Assembly: GCF_003112515.1 (NCBI RefSeq)
Contig: NZ_BEVZ01000008.1
Span: 186,001 to 250,000, forward strand
Length of the DNA stretch: 64,000 nt
Direction of reading: 5' to 3'
From: Streptomyces fragilis
GTDB lineage: Bacteria > Actinomycetota > Actinomycetes > Streptomycetales > Streptomycetaceae
Of this stretch, positions 35,509 through 42,424 are shown piece after piece (positions within the stretch are counted from its first letter, which is position 1; the number at the start of each line of letters is the position of its first letter). The position numbers and the translations under genes are program-made. The notes below the pieces were generated by a model. That model was given only the letters and a program-made list of their open reading frames with translations. It searched no databases and was not told where the DNA came from.

Positions 35509-36612
35509 ATGACACACGCCGTGAACGAGGGACCCGCGCGGTCCGACGACGGCCCGAACGCCGGTGAAGGCCGCCGCGACCGCCGCCGGCCACGCCGCAG
35601 GATCCTGCGCAAGGTGATGATCGGCTGCGCCGTGCTGGCGCTGGCCGCGGGCGGCACGGCCTGGTGGCTCTACGACGACCTGGACGGCAACATCAAGGCC
35701 GTCGACCTCGACGAGGCGCTGGGGGACGACAGGCCCACCAAGGAACCGGCCGCCGGTGAGGCGCTGAACATCCTGGTGCTGGGCTCCGACTCCCGGGCCG
35801 GCGCCAACGCCGCGCTGGACAAGGGACACGTGGGCGGAGCCCGCTCCGACACCGCCCTGGTGGTGCACGTCGCGGAGGGCCGCACCGAGGCGGTGGCCGT
35901 CTCCATCCCGCGCGACACCCTCGTCGACCGTCCGGCCTGCACCCGCGCCAACGGCGACGAGGTGGGCCCGGCGAAGCGGGTGATGTTCAACTCGGTCTAC
36001 TCGCAGGTGGGTTCCGCCTGCACCCTGAAGACCGTCGAGGCCATGTCCGGGGTCCGGATCGACCACCTGATGGAGATCGACTTCGCGGGCTTCAAGTCGC
36101 TGGTGGACGAACTGGGCGGGGTGACGGTCGACGTCAAGGAGCCCATCCGCGACACCAAGGGGGGCTTCACCCTGGAGCCGGGGCAGCACCGCCTGGACGG
36201 CACCGAGTCGCTGAAGTTCGTCCGCACCCGTTACGGCTACCGGGACGGCAGCGACCTGGGGCGCATCGGCCTGCAGCAGCAGTTCCTGGTGGCGCTGATG
36301 GGCGAGGTCAAGCGGCAGGACCTGCTGGGCGACCCGGTGAAGACCTACAAGATCGCCGACTCGCTCACCGGCGCCCTGACCACCGACTCCGACCTGGCCT
36401 CGCTGACCTCGCTGGCCGACTTCGGGCAGTCGCTGCAGGGCATCGACCCGGCGGCCATGGACACCGTCATGCTGCCGGTGAAGTACGACGTCGCCGACCC
36501 CAACCGTGTGGTGCCCGCGCAGCCCCTGGCCGACAAGGTCTGGGAGGCGCTGCGCACCGACCGTCCGATACCCGAGTCGGCCCGGAGGTCCCCGGCCGGC
36601 GGCGGCAACTGA
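35509..36612 (+). CDS. LytR-CpsA-Psr (LCP) family glycopolymer transferase
   Basis: LCP proteins attach undecaprenyl-linked polymers to peptidoglycan. It is 367 residues with a basic cytoplasmic N-terminus (DRRRPRRRILRKV), one membrane helix (about 36-56) and an extracellular LCP domain with LNILVLGSDSRAG, the Asp/Arg core GARSDTALVVHV, VSIPRDTLVD, DFAGFKSLVDELGGVTVDV and LKFVRTRYGYRDGSDLGRIG. ATG at 35509 has GGGGAGG upstream. A CGAACT/AGTTCG inverted repeat (35387-35407) precedes it. At the edge of the second glycan block, it likely ligates the cluster's polymer to the wall. Confidence 0.93.
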   Translation: MTHAVNEGPARSDDGPNAGEGRRDRRRPRRRILRKVMIGCAVLALAAGGTAWWLYDDLDGNIKAVDLDEALGDDRPTKEPAAGEALNILVLGSDSRAGANAALDKGHVGGARSDTALVVHVAEGRTEAVAVSIPRDTLVDRPACTRANGDEVGPAKRVMFNSVYSQVGSACTLKTVEAMSGVRIDHLMEIDFAGFKSLVDELGGVTVDVKEPIRDTKGGFTLEPGQHRLDGTESLKFVRTRYGYRDGSDLGRIGLQQQFLVALMGEVKRQDLLGDPVKTYKIADSLTGALTTDSDLASLTSLADFGQSLQGIDPAAMDTVMLPVKYDVADPNRVVPAQPLADKVWEALRTDRPIPESARRSPAGGGN

Positions 36613-36625
36613 GCGGGGGCCGCGG

Positions 36626-37378
36626 ATGACCACCGCAGAGGCCGCCTCGGGGCGTCTCACCTTCCGGGAGGCGCTGGAGCGGCTGTCCGGGGCGCAGAAG
36701 AGCGCCAAGGGCGTCTCCCTCTACTCCCGGTACGTCAACCGCCCGGTGGGCCGCGTGCTGGCGGCCGGGTCCTACCGCGCCGGGCTCACCCCCAACCAGG
36801 TCACCCTCGTCAGCGCGCTGTTCAGCTTCGGCGGCATCGCCGTGACCGCCCTGGCCGACCCGGCCTGGTGGACCGGACCGGTGGTCTGGCTCGCGCTGGC
36901 GACCGGCTTCGCCTTCGACTCGGCCGACGGCCAGCTGGCGCGCCTGCGCGGTGGCGGCAGCCCGGCGGGCGAATGGCTGGACCACGTCGTGGACTGCGCC
37001 AAGACCACGGCGCTGCACACGGCGGTGCTGCTGGCCTTCTTCCTGCGCCCCGAGGAGTTCGGGACGCGGTGGGACGCCTGGCTGCTGCTGCCGCTGGGCT
37101 TCCTGTTCGCGGCGATCGTGACCTTCTTCGGCGGGCTGCTCACCGAGCAGCTCAAGCGGAAGGCCGGGTCCGGCGGACCGGCCGGCCCCGCCGCGCCGCC
37201 GTCCCTGGTGCGGGCGGTGGCGCTGCTGCCGGTCGACCACGGCGTGTTCTGCCTGGTCTTCCTGCTGCTCGGGGCCGGTCAGGTCTTCCTGTGGGGCTAC
37301 GCCCTGCTGGGCGCGGCCGCGGCGCTGTACCTGCCGATGTTCCTGGTGAAGTGGTTCAGGGAGCTCAGCCGCGGCTGA
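36626..37378 (+). CDS. CDP-alcohol phosphatidyltransferase family membrane enzyme
   Basis: These enzymes displace CMP from a CDP-alcohol with another hydroxyl, forming a phosphodiester. It is 250 residues with about six membrane helices. The full CDP-alcohol signature is intact: Asp98, Asp101-Gly102, Ala105-Arg106, Gly115, Asp119 and Asp123. The N-terminal 40 residues are cytoplasmic (EALERLSGAQKSAKGVSLYS). ATG at 36626 starts 13 bases after the LCP stop, so they are co-transcribed. Next to it, on the other strand, lies a TagD-like cytidylyltransferase that could supply a CDP-activated alcohol. A role in adding a polyol-phosphate to the glycan or its lipid is inference; a plain phospholipid synthase is the alternative. 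Confidence 0.85.
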   Translation: MTTAEAASGRLTFREALERLSGAQKSAKGVSLYSRYVNRPVGRVLAAGSYRAGLTPNQVTLVSALFSFGGIAVTALADPAWWTGPVVWLALATGFAFDSADGQLARLRGGGSPAGEWLDHVVDCAKTTALHTAVLLAFFLRPEEFGTRWDAWLLLPLGFLFAAIVTFFGGLLTEQLKRKAGSGGPAGPAAPPSLVRAVALLPVDHGVFCLVFLLLGAGQVFLWGYALLGAAAALYLPMFLVKWFRELSRG

Positions 37379-37384
37379 GCTCCC
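37359..37384. terminator. 26-bp perfect palindrome spanning two convergent stops
   Basis: A perfect palindrome (13-base arm GGGAGCTCAGCCG) is centred between 37371 and 37372. It contains the stop of the CDP-alcohol transferase (37376-37378) on one strand and the stop of the cytidylyltransferase (37365-37367) on the other. The genes overlap by 14 bases and both proteins end in the same residues, ELSRG. It likely folds as a terminator for both transcripts. Confidence 0.85.
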
Positions 37385-37832
37385 CCGCCTCCGGGAGCGG
37401 CGGTGCGAGCGCGTCCAGCGCCCGGCGGAGCTGGGTGCTGGACGTGTGGACGGTGTACGGGAAGTAGACGACGTCCACCCCCACGGCCGCGAAGTCCTGC
37501 TCGAGCTTGTCCCCCTTGGGGGTCCCCCGCCAGTCGTCGCCCTTGAAGAGCACGTCGAAGCGGACCTGCTTCCAGGTCTCCACCTTGTCCGCGACGGTCT
37601 CCACGAAGGCGGCGTCCACGTACTTGATGTTCCGCACGATCTCCAGCCGCTCGATGAGCGGGATGACCGGCCGGCGCCCCTTGGCCCGCTCGGCCATCTC
37701 GTCCGACACCACCCCGGCGACCAGGTAGTCGCACTGCTGCCGGGCATGCCGAAGGATGTTCAAGTGCCCTATGTGAAAAAGGTCGTAGGCACCAGGCGCG
37801 TACCCCACGCGGTACGGTCTGCGATTCGACAC
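37365..37832 (-). CDS. TagD-like cytidylyltransferase
   Basis: A 155-residue nucleotidyltransferase that would activate an alcohol phosphate, such as glycerol 3-phosphate, to its CDP derivative. The HxGH motif is His20-Ile-Gly-His23 in GAYDLFHIGHLNIL. Further family motifs are YLVAGVVSDEMAERAKGRRP, IPLIERLEIV and the RSSTQ-like HTSSTQLRR near the end. GTG at 37832 has GGGGGAAA upstream; a frame extending further upstream lacks similarity. A candidate promoter (TGTCCC, 17 bases, TACTGT, minus strand) lies about 45 bases upstream. It converges on the CDP-alcohol transferase, suggesting they act in series. The true substrate is unknown. Confidence 0.85.
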   Translation of the reverse strand: MSNRRPYRVGYAPGAYDLFHIGHLNILRHARQQCDYLVAGVVSDEMAERAKGRRPVIPLIERLEIVRNIKYVDAAFVETVADKVETWKQVRFDVLFKGDDWRGTPKGDKLEQDFAAVGVDVVYFPYTVHTSSTQLRRALDALAPPLPEAGELSRG

Positions 37833-37960
37833 CTTGCGTTTCCCCCCTATGAGAACGCGTTCTACCCCCCTGCGTCTGAATTGACAGTACCGTGCACCCT
37901 TCGGGTGGGACAGGTGAACGATTAGGGTGACAAACAGTTCGTTCGCCGCAAGGGGGGCCT

Positions 37961-39268
37961 GTGACGCGCAACGTGACTGAGCATCAGATCGGGGAGGACC
38001 GAATACCCCGGCGTCGTCTGCTGCTCGTCTCCACCAACTACGCGCCGGAACACACCGGCATCGGTCCGTACGCGACCCAGATCGCCGAGCACTGGGCGGC
38101 ACGGGGGCACGAGACGCACGTCCTCGCGGGCATGCCGCACTACCCGTCGTGGTCGGTGGACCCCGACTACCAGGGTCTGTGGCGGATGACCGAGGAGCGC
38201 GGCGGGGTGAGCGTGCACCGGCGGCGCCACCTGGTGCCGTCCCGGCAGACCGCCGTGCGGCGTGCCCTGTTCGAGGCGACCGTGCTGGGCCACCAGCTGG
38301 TCGCCCCGCCCCGCATGGGGCGTCCGGACGCCGTCCTCGCCCAGCTGCCGAGCCTGGCCGGCGGCGTCGTGGCGTCCCGGCTGGCCGCCCGCTGGAAGGT
38401 CCCCTTCGTTCCCGTGGTGCAGGACCTGATGGGGGCGGCGGCCGAGCAGAGCGGCATCTCCGGCGGCGACCGGGCGGCGAGCGCCGCGGCCGCGGTGGAG
38501 GGGCGGGTGCTGCGCGGCGCCACGCTGGTCGGCGTCATCCACGAGACCTTCGTCGAGCGGGTCGAGGCGCTGGGCGTGGAGCGCGGCAGGATCCGCGTGG
38601 TGCCCAACTGGTCGCACGTCGCGGCCCCGTCGGGCGACCGCGGGAAGACCCGGGCCCGCCTGGGCTGGGGCGCCGCCCCGGTGGTGCTGCACTCCGGGAA
38701 CATGGGCCTCAAGCAGGGCCTGGAGGTCCTGGTGGGCGCCGCCCGCCTCGACCCGGGGGTCCGCTGGGTGCTGATGGGCGACGGCAACCAGCGCGCCGCG
38801 CTGCGGGAGCTGGCCGCGGGGGTGCCCAACGTGGAGTTCCTGCCGTCGGTGGGCAACGACGAGTTCCCCGACGTGCTGGCGGCCGCGGACGTGCTGGCGG
38901 TGACCCAGCGGGCGTCCGTGCTGGACATGAGCGTGCCCTCCAAGCTGACCTCCTACTTCGCGGCCGGACGGCCGGTGGTGGCCTCGGTCGCGGACGGCGG
39001 CGGCACCGCCGAGGAGGTGCGGCGCTCCGGCGCGGGCGTGCTGGTGCCGCCGGAGGACCCGGCCGCGCTGCTGGCGGCGGTACGGAAACTGGACGCCGAC
39101 CGGGCCGCGGCCGACGCGTTGGGCGCGCGAGGTCCGCGTCACGTGGCGGCGCACCTGGGCCGGGAGGCCGGCCTGGCCCGCTACGACGCCCTGCTGGACG
39201 AGGTCCTGGTGGGCCGGGCCGGTACGGCGGCGGGGGAGCAGGAGAACGTGAGAGGGGCGGGAGCATGA
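37961..39268 (+). CDS. WcaI-like GT4 glycosyltransferase
   Basis: A 435-residue glycosyltransferase. The N-terminal domain has LLLVSTNYAPEHTGIGPYAT and HVLAGMPHYPSWSVDPDYQG, typical of the colanic-acid WcaI group. The C-terminal domain has PVVLHSGNMGLKQGLEVLVG, VRWVLMGDGNQRAAL and VLDMSVPSKLTSYFAAGRPV. GTG at 37961 begins TRNVTEHQIGED. Its stop overlaps the chain-length protein gene by four bases, so GT, Wzz-like and flippase genes form one coupled unit. It adds a sugar to the lipid-linked repeat; WcaI in E. coli handles fucose, but specificity cannot be inferred safely. Confidence 0.9.
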   Translation: MTRNVTEHQIGEDRIPRRRLLLVSTNYAPEHTGIGPYATQIAEHWAARGHETHVLAGMPHYPSWSVDPDYQGLWRMTEERGGVSVHRRRHLVPSRQTAVRRALFEATVLGHQLVAPPRMGRPDAVLAQLPSLAGGVVASRLAARWKVPFVPVVQDLMGAAAEQSGISGGDRAASAAAAVEGRVLRGATLVGVIHETFVERVEALGVERGRIRVVPNWSHVAAPSGDRGKTRARLGWGAAPVVLHSGNMGLKQGLEVLVGAARLDPGVRWVLMGDGNQRAALRELAAGVPNVEFLPSVGNDEFPDVLAAADVLAVTQRASVLDMSVPSKLTSYFAAGRPVVASVADGGGTAEEVRRSGAGVLVPPEDPAALLAAVRKLDADRAAADALGARGPRHVAAHLGREAGLARYDALLDEVLVGRAGTAAGEQENVRGAGA

Positions 39269-40983
39269 CCGAGGCCAACGGCACACCGGCCGGACTGGTG
39301 CCGGTGCCGGAGGACGAGCCCGATCTGCTGCGGGACCAGTTCCTGCAACTGATGCGCTATCCGCGGCTGATCGCGGGCGGCGTCCTGCTGGGCCTGCTGG
39401 GCGGCGCCTGGCTGGGGCTGAGCACGGCCGACACCTACGTGGCCACCAGCGACGTGCGGCTGCGGGTCGCCACCGACGACCCGTTCAGCGCCACCCAGTC
39501 GGCCTCCAAGCTCGACATGAACACCGAGCGGCAGGACGCGGGCAGCCGCCGCACGGCCGAGCGCGCGGCGGAGAAGCTGGGCATCGGCGGCCAGGAGGAG
39601 GCCTTCCTGTCGGGCCTGCAGGTCACCAACCCGCCGCAGTCGCAGGTGCTCCGGTTCAGCTACACCGCGGCCGACCCGCAGGACGCGGCGCGCCGCGCCA
39701 ACGCGGCGGTCGCCGCCTACCTGGCGGTACGCCGCCAGGACACCGAGGCCACCCGGGACTCGATGATCAAGGGCCTGAAGAACCAGCTGAACCCGATCGC
39801 CAAGCAGCACGAGGAACTGGCCAAGACCCTCACCAGCACCAGTCCGGAGTCGGACTTCAGCGTCAAGGCCAACCTGCTCAACAAGATCACCGAGCTGAAC
39901 GACCGGATCAGCAAGCTGGACTCGCTCGACATGACGCCGGGCAAGGTGATCCGCAAGGCGACCCCGCCGACCGCCTCCGACGGCCCCGGCTGGACGCTCT
40001 CGCTGATCCTCGGCGGCACCGGCGGCCTCGCGCTGGGCCTGCTCTTCGCCTGGGTCCGGCTGGTCTTCGACCCGGCTGCCCGGTCCGAGGGCGACGTGGC
40101 CCGCGCGCTGCGCGCCCCGGTCCTCGGCTCGCTCCCGCGCACCGACCCCGACGACCCGCTGCTGGCGGACGACCGCGACGACTCGCCGCTGGCCGAGGAG
40201 TACCGGTCGATCGCCTACCGGCTCGCCTACGACCGGCGGTTCGCCGACCGCCGGCGGCTGCTGGTGGCGGCGCCCCGCGGCTCCAGCCGGACGGCGGCCG
40301 CCGTGGCGGTCAACCTGGCGGCGACCTTCTCGGAGACCGGCAAGCGCGTCCTGGTCGTCGAGGCGGACCTGCGCCGCCCGTTCCTCACCCAGGAGCTGGA
40401 CGCCCGCGAACTGTCCCGCCCGTCGTGGACGGACGAGAACCCGGGCGGTGCGGCCGACGAGGAGTGGCCGGGCCGCCGTCGCCTGCTGGTCGACGCGGGC
40501 GAGTCCGGAGGCTTCGAGCTGGTCCCCGGCGCCCGGGTGCGCAACGTGGCCCGCTCGCTGACCTCCCCGGAGACCTCACGCCTGGTCGCCGAGGCGGACG
40601 ACGTGCACGCCACGGTGATCGTCCTGACTCCCCCGGTGTTCGCCTACGCCGACGCGCTCGCCCTGGTGGACCGCGTCGACGGCGTGCTGGTGGTCTGCGA
40701 CCCGCGCGGCGTGCACCGCGCGCAGCTGGCCCGGCTGCGGGACCTGATCGTCGGCGCGGGCGGCACCGTGCTGGGCGCGGTGATGCACCGCGGGCAGGAC
40801 GCCATGCCGGTGCGGGACAACCGCGGCCGGGGCCGCAAGCAGAAGAAGGGCGCCCGTCAGGAGCCCCGGGCCGCCGAGCCCGCGCCCCGTCGGCGGGAGG
40901 AGCCCACCTACATCCGCCACGAGCACGACGACCAGCCGACGCTCGGCCTGCAGACGGTGTCCCTCCCTCCGGACCGCCAGTGA
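39265..40983 (+). CDS. Chain-length determinant (Wzz/BY-kinase-like) with degenerate P-loop
   Basis: A 572-residue protein of the polysaccharide co-polymerase type. Helix 1 is at about 35-53, a periplasmic coiled-coil region at 60-240, helix 2 at about 243-265, and a cytoplasmic ATPase-like domain follows. Where BY kinases have a GxxGxGK(S/T) Walker A, this one reads APRGSSRTAAA (about 336-346) without the lysine; the Walker A' VLVVEADLRRP (about 362-372) is kept. The C-terminal tail is basic, with a single Tyr (PTYIRHEHDD) instead of a tyrosine cluster. It may regulate chain length without kinase activity. ATG at 39265 overlaps the GT gene by four bases. Confidence 0.85.
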   Translation: MTEANGTPAGLVPVPEDEPDLLRDQFLQLMRYPRLIAGGVLLGLLGGAWLGLSTADTYVATSDVRLRVATDDPFSATQSASKLDMNTERQDAGSRRTAERAAEKLGIGGQEEAFLSGLQVTNPPQSQVLRFSYTAADPQDAARRANAAVAAYLAVRRQDTEATRDSMIKGLKNQLNPIAKQHEELAKTLTSTSPESDFSVKANLLNKITELNDRISKLDSLDMTPGKVIRKATPPTASDGPGWTLSLILGGTGGLALGLLFAWVRLVFDPAARSEGDVARALRAPVLGSLPRTDPDDPLLADDRDDSPLAEEYRSIAYRLAYDRRFADRRRLLVAAPRGSSRTAAAVAVNLAATFSETGKRVLVVEADLRRPFLTQELDARELSRPSWTDENPGGAADEEWPGRRRLLVDAGESGGFELVPGARVRNVARSLTSPETSRLVAEADDVHATVIVLTPPVFAYADALALVDRVDGVLVVCDPRGVHRAQLARLRDLIVGAGGTVLGAVMHRGQDAMPVRDNRGRGRKQKKGARQEPRAAEPAPRRREEPTYIRHEHDDQPTLGLQTVSLPPDRQ

Positions 40984-42350
40984 CGGGGTCACCCGTCACC
41001 GGGTCCGGGACGGCGGGGGGCGGGCCGGGGTCCGGGAGCGGAGGCGGGCCGGGGTCCGGAGCCGGTTCGGGGACCGGGTCCGGAGCCGGCGTGGAGGACG
41101 GGGCGGCGCCCGCGTCCCCCGGCGACGGGAAGGGACTGCGCGGTCCGGCGGCCGTCGTCGCGTCGATCCTCGACCAGGCCGCCTCCGGGCTGACCAACAT
41201 CCTGGTGCTGATCCTGGCCGCGAGGGTCTCCACGGCGGCCGGGTTCGCCGAGTTCTCCATGGTCTACCTGGTCTTCACCGTGGCCCTCGGACTCTTCATG
41301 AGCTACGTCGGCCAGGCGCTGGTCCTGGTGCGGGAGGGCCGCGAGGCCGCCTGCCGGCCGGCGCTCGCCTTCACCACGCTCGCCTCCCTGGTCTGCGCGG
41401 CCCTGCTGGCGGCGACCGGATGGGCCGTCGGCGGCGGCACGGGCCGGGCGCTCGCGGCACTGGGCGCCGTGCTCCCCGTGGTGCTGCTCCAGGACGGCGC
41501 CCGGTACTGCTTCTCCCTCCTCCAGCGCCCCCACCACGCGCTGGCCTCGGACGGGCTGCGGCTGCTGGCCACCGTGGGCCTCCTCGCCGTCCAGCCCGAC
41601 GGTGCCGGCTCCGCCCGCCTGGTCCTCGCCTGGGGATGCGCCGCGCTGCCCTCCCTGGCCGTCGCCGGCGCGCTCCTCGCCAGGCCGCTGCGGGCGGCCG
41701 CGGAGGCAGCCGCGGGGGCGGGCGGTCCCGGGCTCGGCGCGTACCTGCGCCGCGGGCACCTCGGCCGGCGGTTCGTGGTCGAGTACGCCGTCGGCAACGG
41801 CTCCAGCCAGCTGGCGGTGCTCGCGCTCGGAGTCGTCGGCACCCCCCTGGCGGTGGGCGCGCTGCGCGGCGCGTCGGCGCTGTTCGGCCCGCTCAACGTG
41901 TTCTTCGGGGCCGCCAACGCCTTCGGTCCCCCGCTGCTGGCCCGCCTCGGCGGCGGCGGACGCGCGGTCGCCCGCGCCACCCTGCTGCTCGGCGTCGCCC
42001 TCGCCGCCACCGGCGGCACGTGGGCGGGCCTGTGGCTGCTGCTCCCCGCCGACTGGGGCCGCCAGGTCCTCGGCGCCACCTGGCCGGCGGTCGCCGCGCT
42101 GCTGCCGGCCACCGGGACGCAGTACCTGCTCATGGGGTTCGGCGTCAGCGCCCTGCTCACCCTGCGGGTCCTGAGCCCTCGCGAGACGCTGCCGGTGCAG
42201 GTCGTCTTCTCGCTGCTCTCGGTGGCCCTGCTCTTCACCGGCTTCGCCCTCGCCGGCGCGGCGGGCGCGGCCTGGGGGCTGGCTGCGGGGTCGGCGCTCA
42301 AGGCGGCGGCGTCCTGGCTGCGGGTGGTGCGGGTGCGGCGCGCGGCGTAG
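40980..42350 (+). CDS. Wzx-like polysaccharide flippase (MOP family)
   Basis: A 456-residue membrane protein. The first 50 residues are Gly/Ser/Thr/Pro-rich and disordered. About twelve hydrophobic helices follow, starting VVASILDQAASGLTNILVLI and including LGLFMSYVGQALVLVREGRE and NGSSQLAVLALGVVGTPLAV. The pattern fits O-antigen translocases that flip lipid-linked repeat units. GTG at 40980 overlaps the chain-length gene by four bases (GTGA); it is preferred because the longer frame is a shadow of that gene. It is the last gene before the proposed right inversion junction. Confidence 0.8.
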   Translation: MTGSPVTGSGTAGGGPGSGSGGGPGSGAGSGTGSGAGVEDGAAPASPGDGKGLRGPAAVVASILDQAASGLTNILVLILAARVSTAAGFAEFSMVYLVFTVALGLFMSYVGQALVLVREGREAACRPALAFTTLASLVCAALLAATGWAVGGGTGRALAALGAVLPVVLLQDGARYCFSLLQRPHHALASDGLRLLATVGLLAVQPDGAGSARLVLAWGCAALPSLAVAGALLARPLRAAAEAAAGAGGPGLGAYLRRGHLGRRFVVEYAVGNGSSQLAVLALGVVGTPLAVGALRGASALFGPLNVFFGAANAFGPPLLARLGGGGRAVARATLLLGVALAATGGTWAGLWLLLPADWGRQVLGATWPAVAALLPATGTQYLLMGFGVSALLTLRVLSPRETLPVQVVFSLLSVALLFTGFALAGAAGAAWGLAAGSALKAAASWLRVVRVRRAA

Positions 42351-42358
42351 GTTCCATG

Positions 42359-42410
42359 GACACGCGGAAGGGCCCGCTCACCCCGAGGTGAGCGGGCCCT
42401 TCCGCGTGTC
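42359..42410. terminator. Bidirectional terminator between flippase and pknB
   Basis: A perfect 24-bp stem (42359-42382 with 42387-42410; left arm begins GACACGCGGAAGGGCCCGCT) with a CCGA loop. It lies between the convergent flippase and pknB genes and can stop transcription in both directions. Confidence 0.9.
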
Positions 42411-42424
42411 GATCGGCCGGCCGG

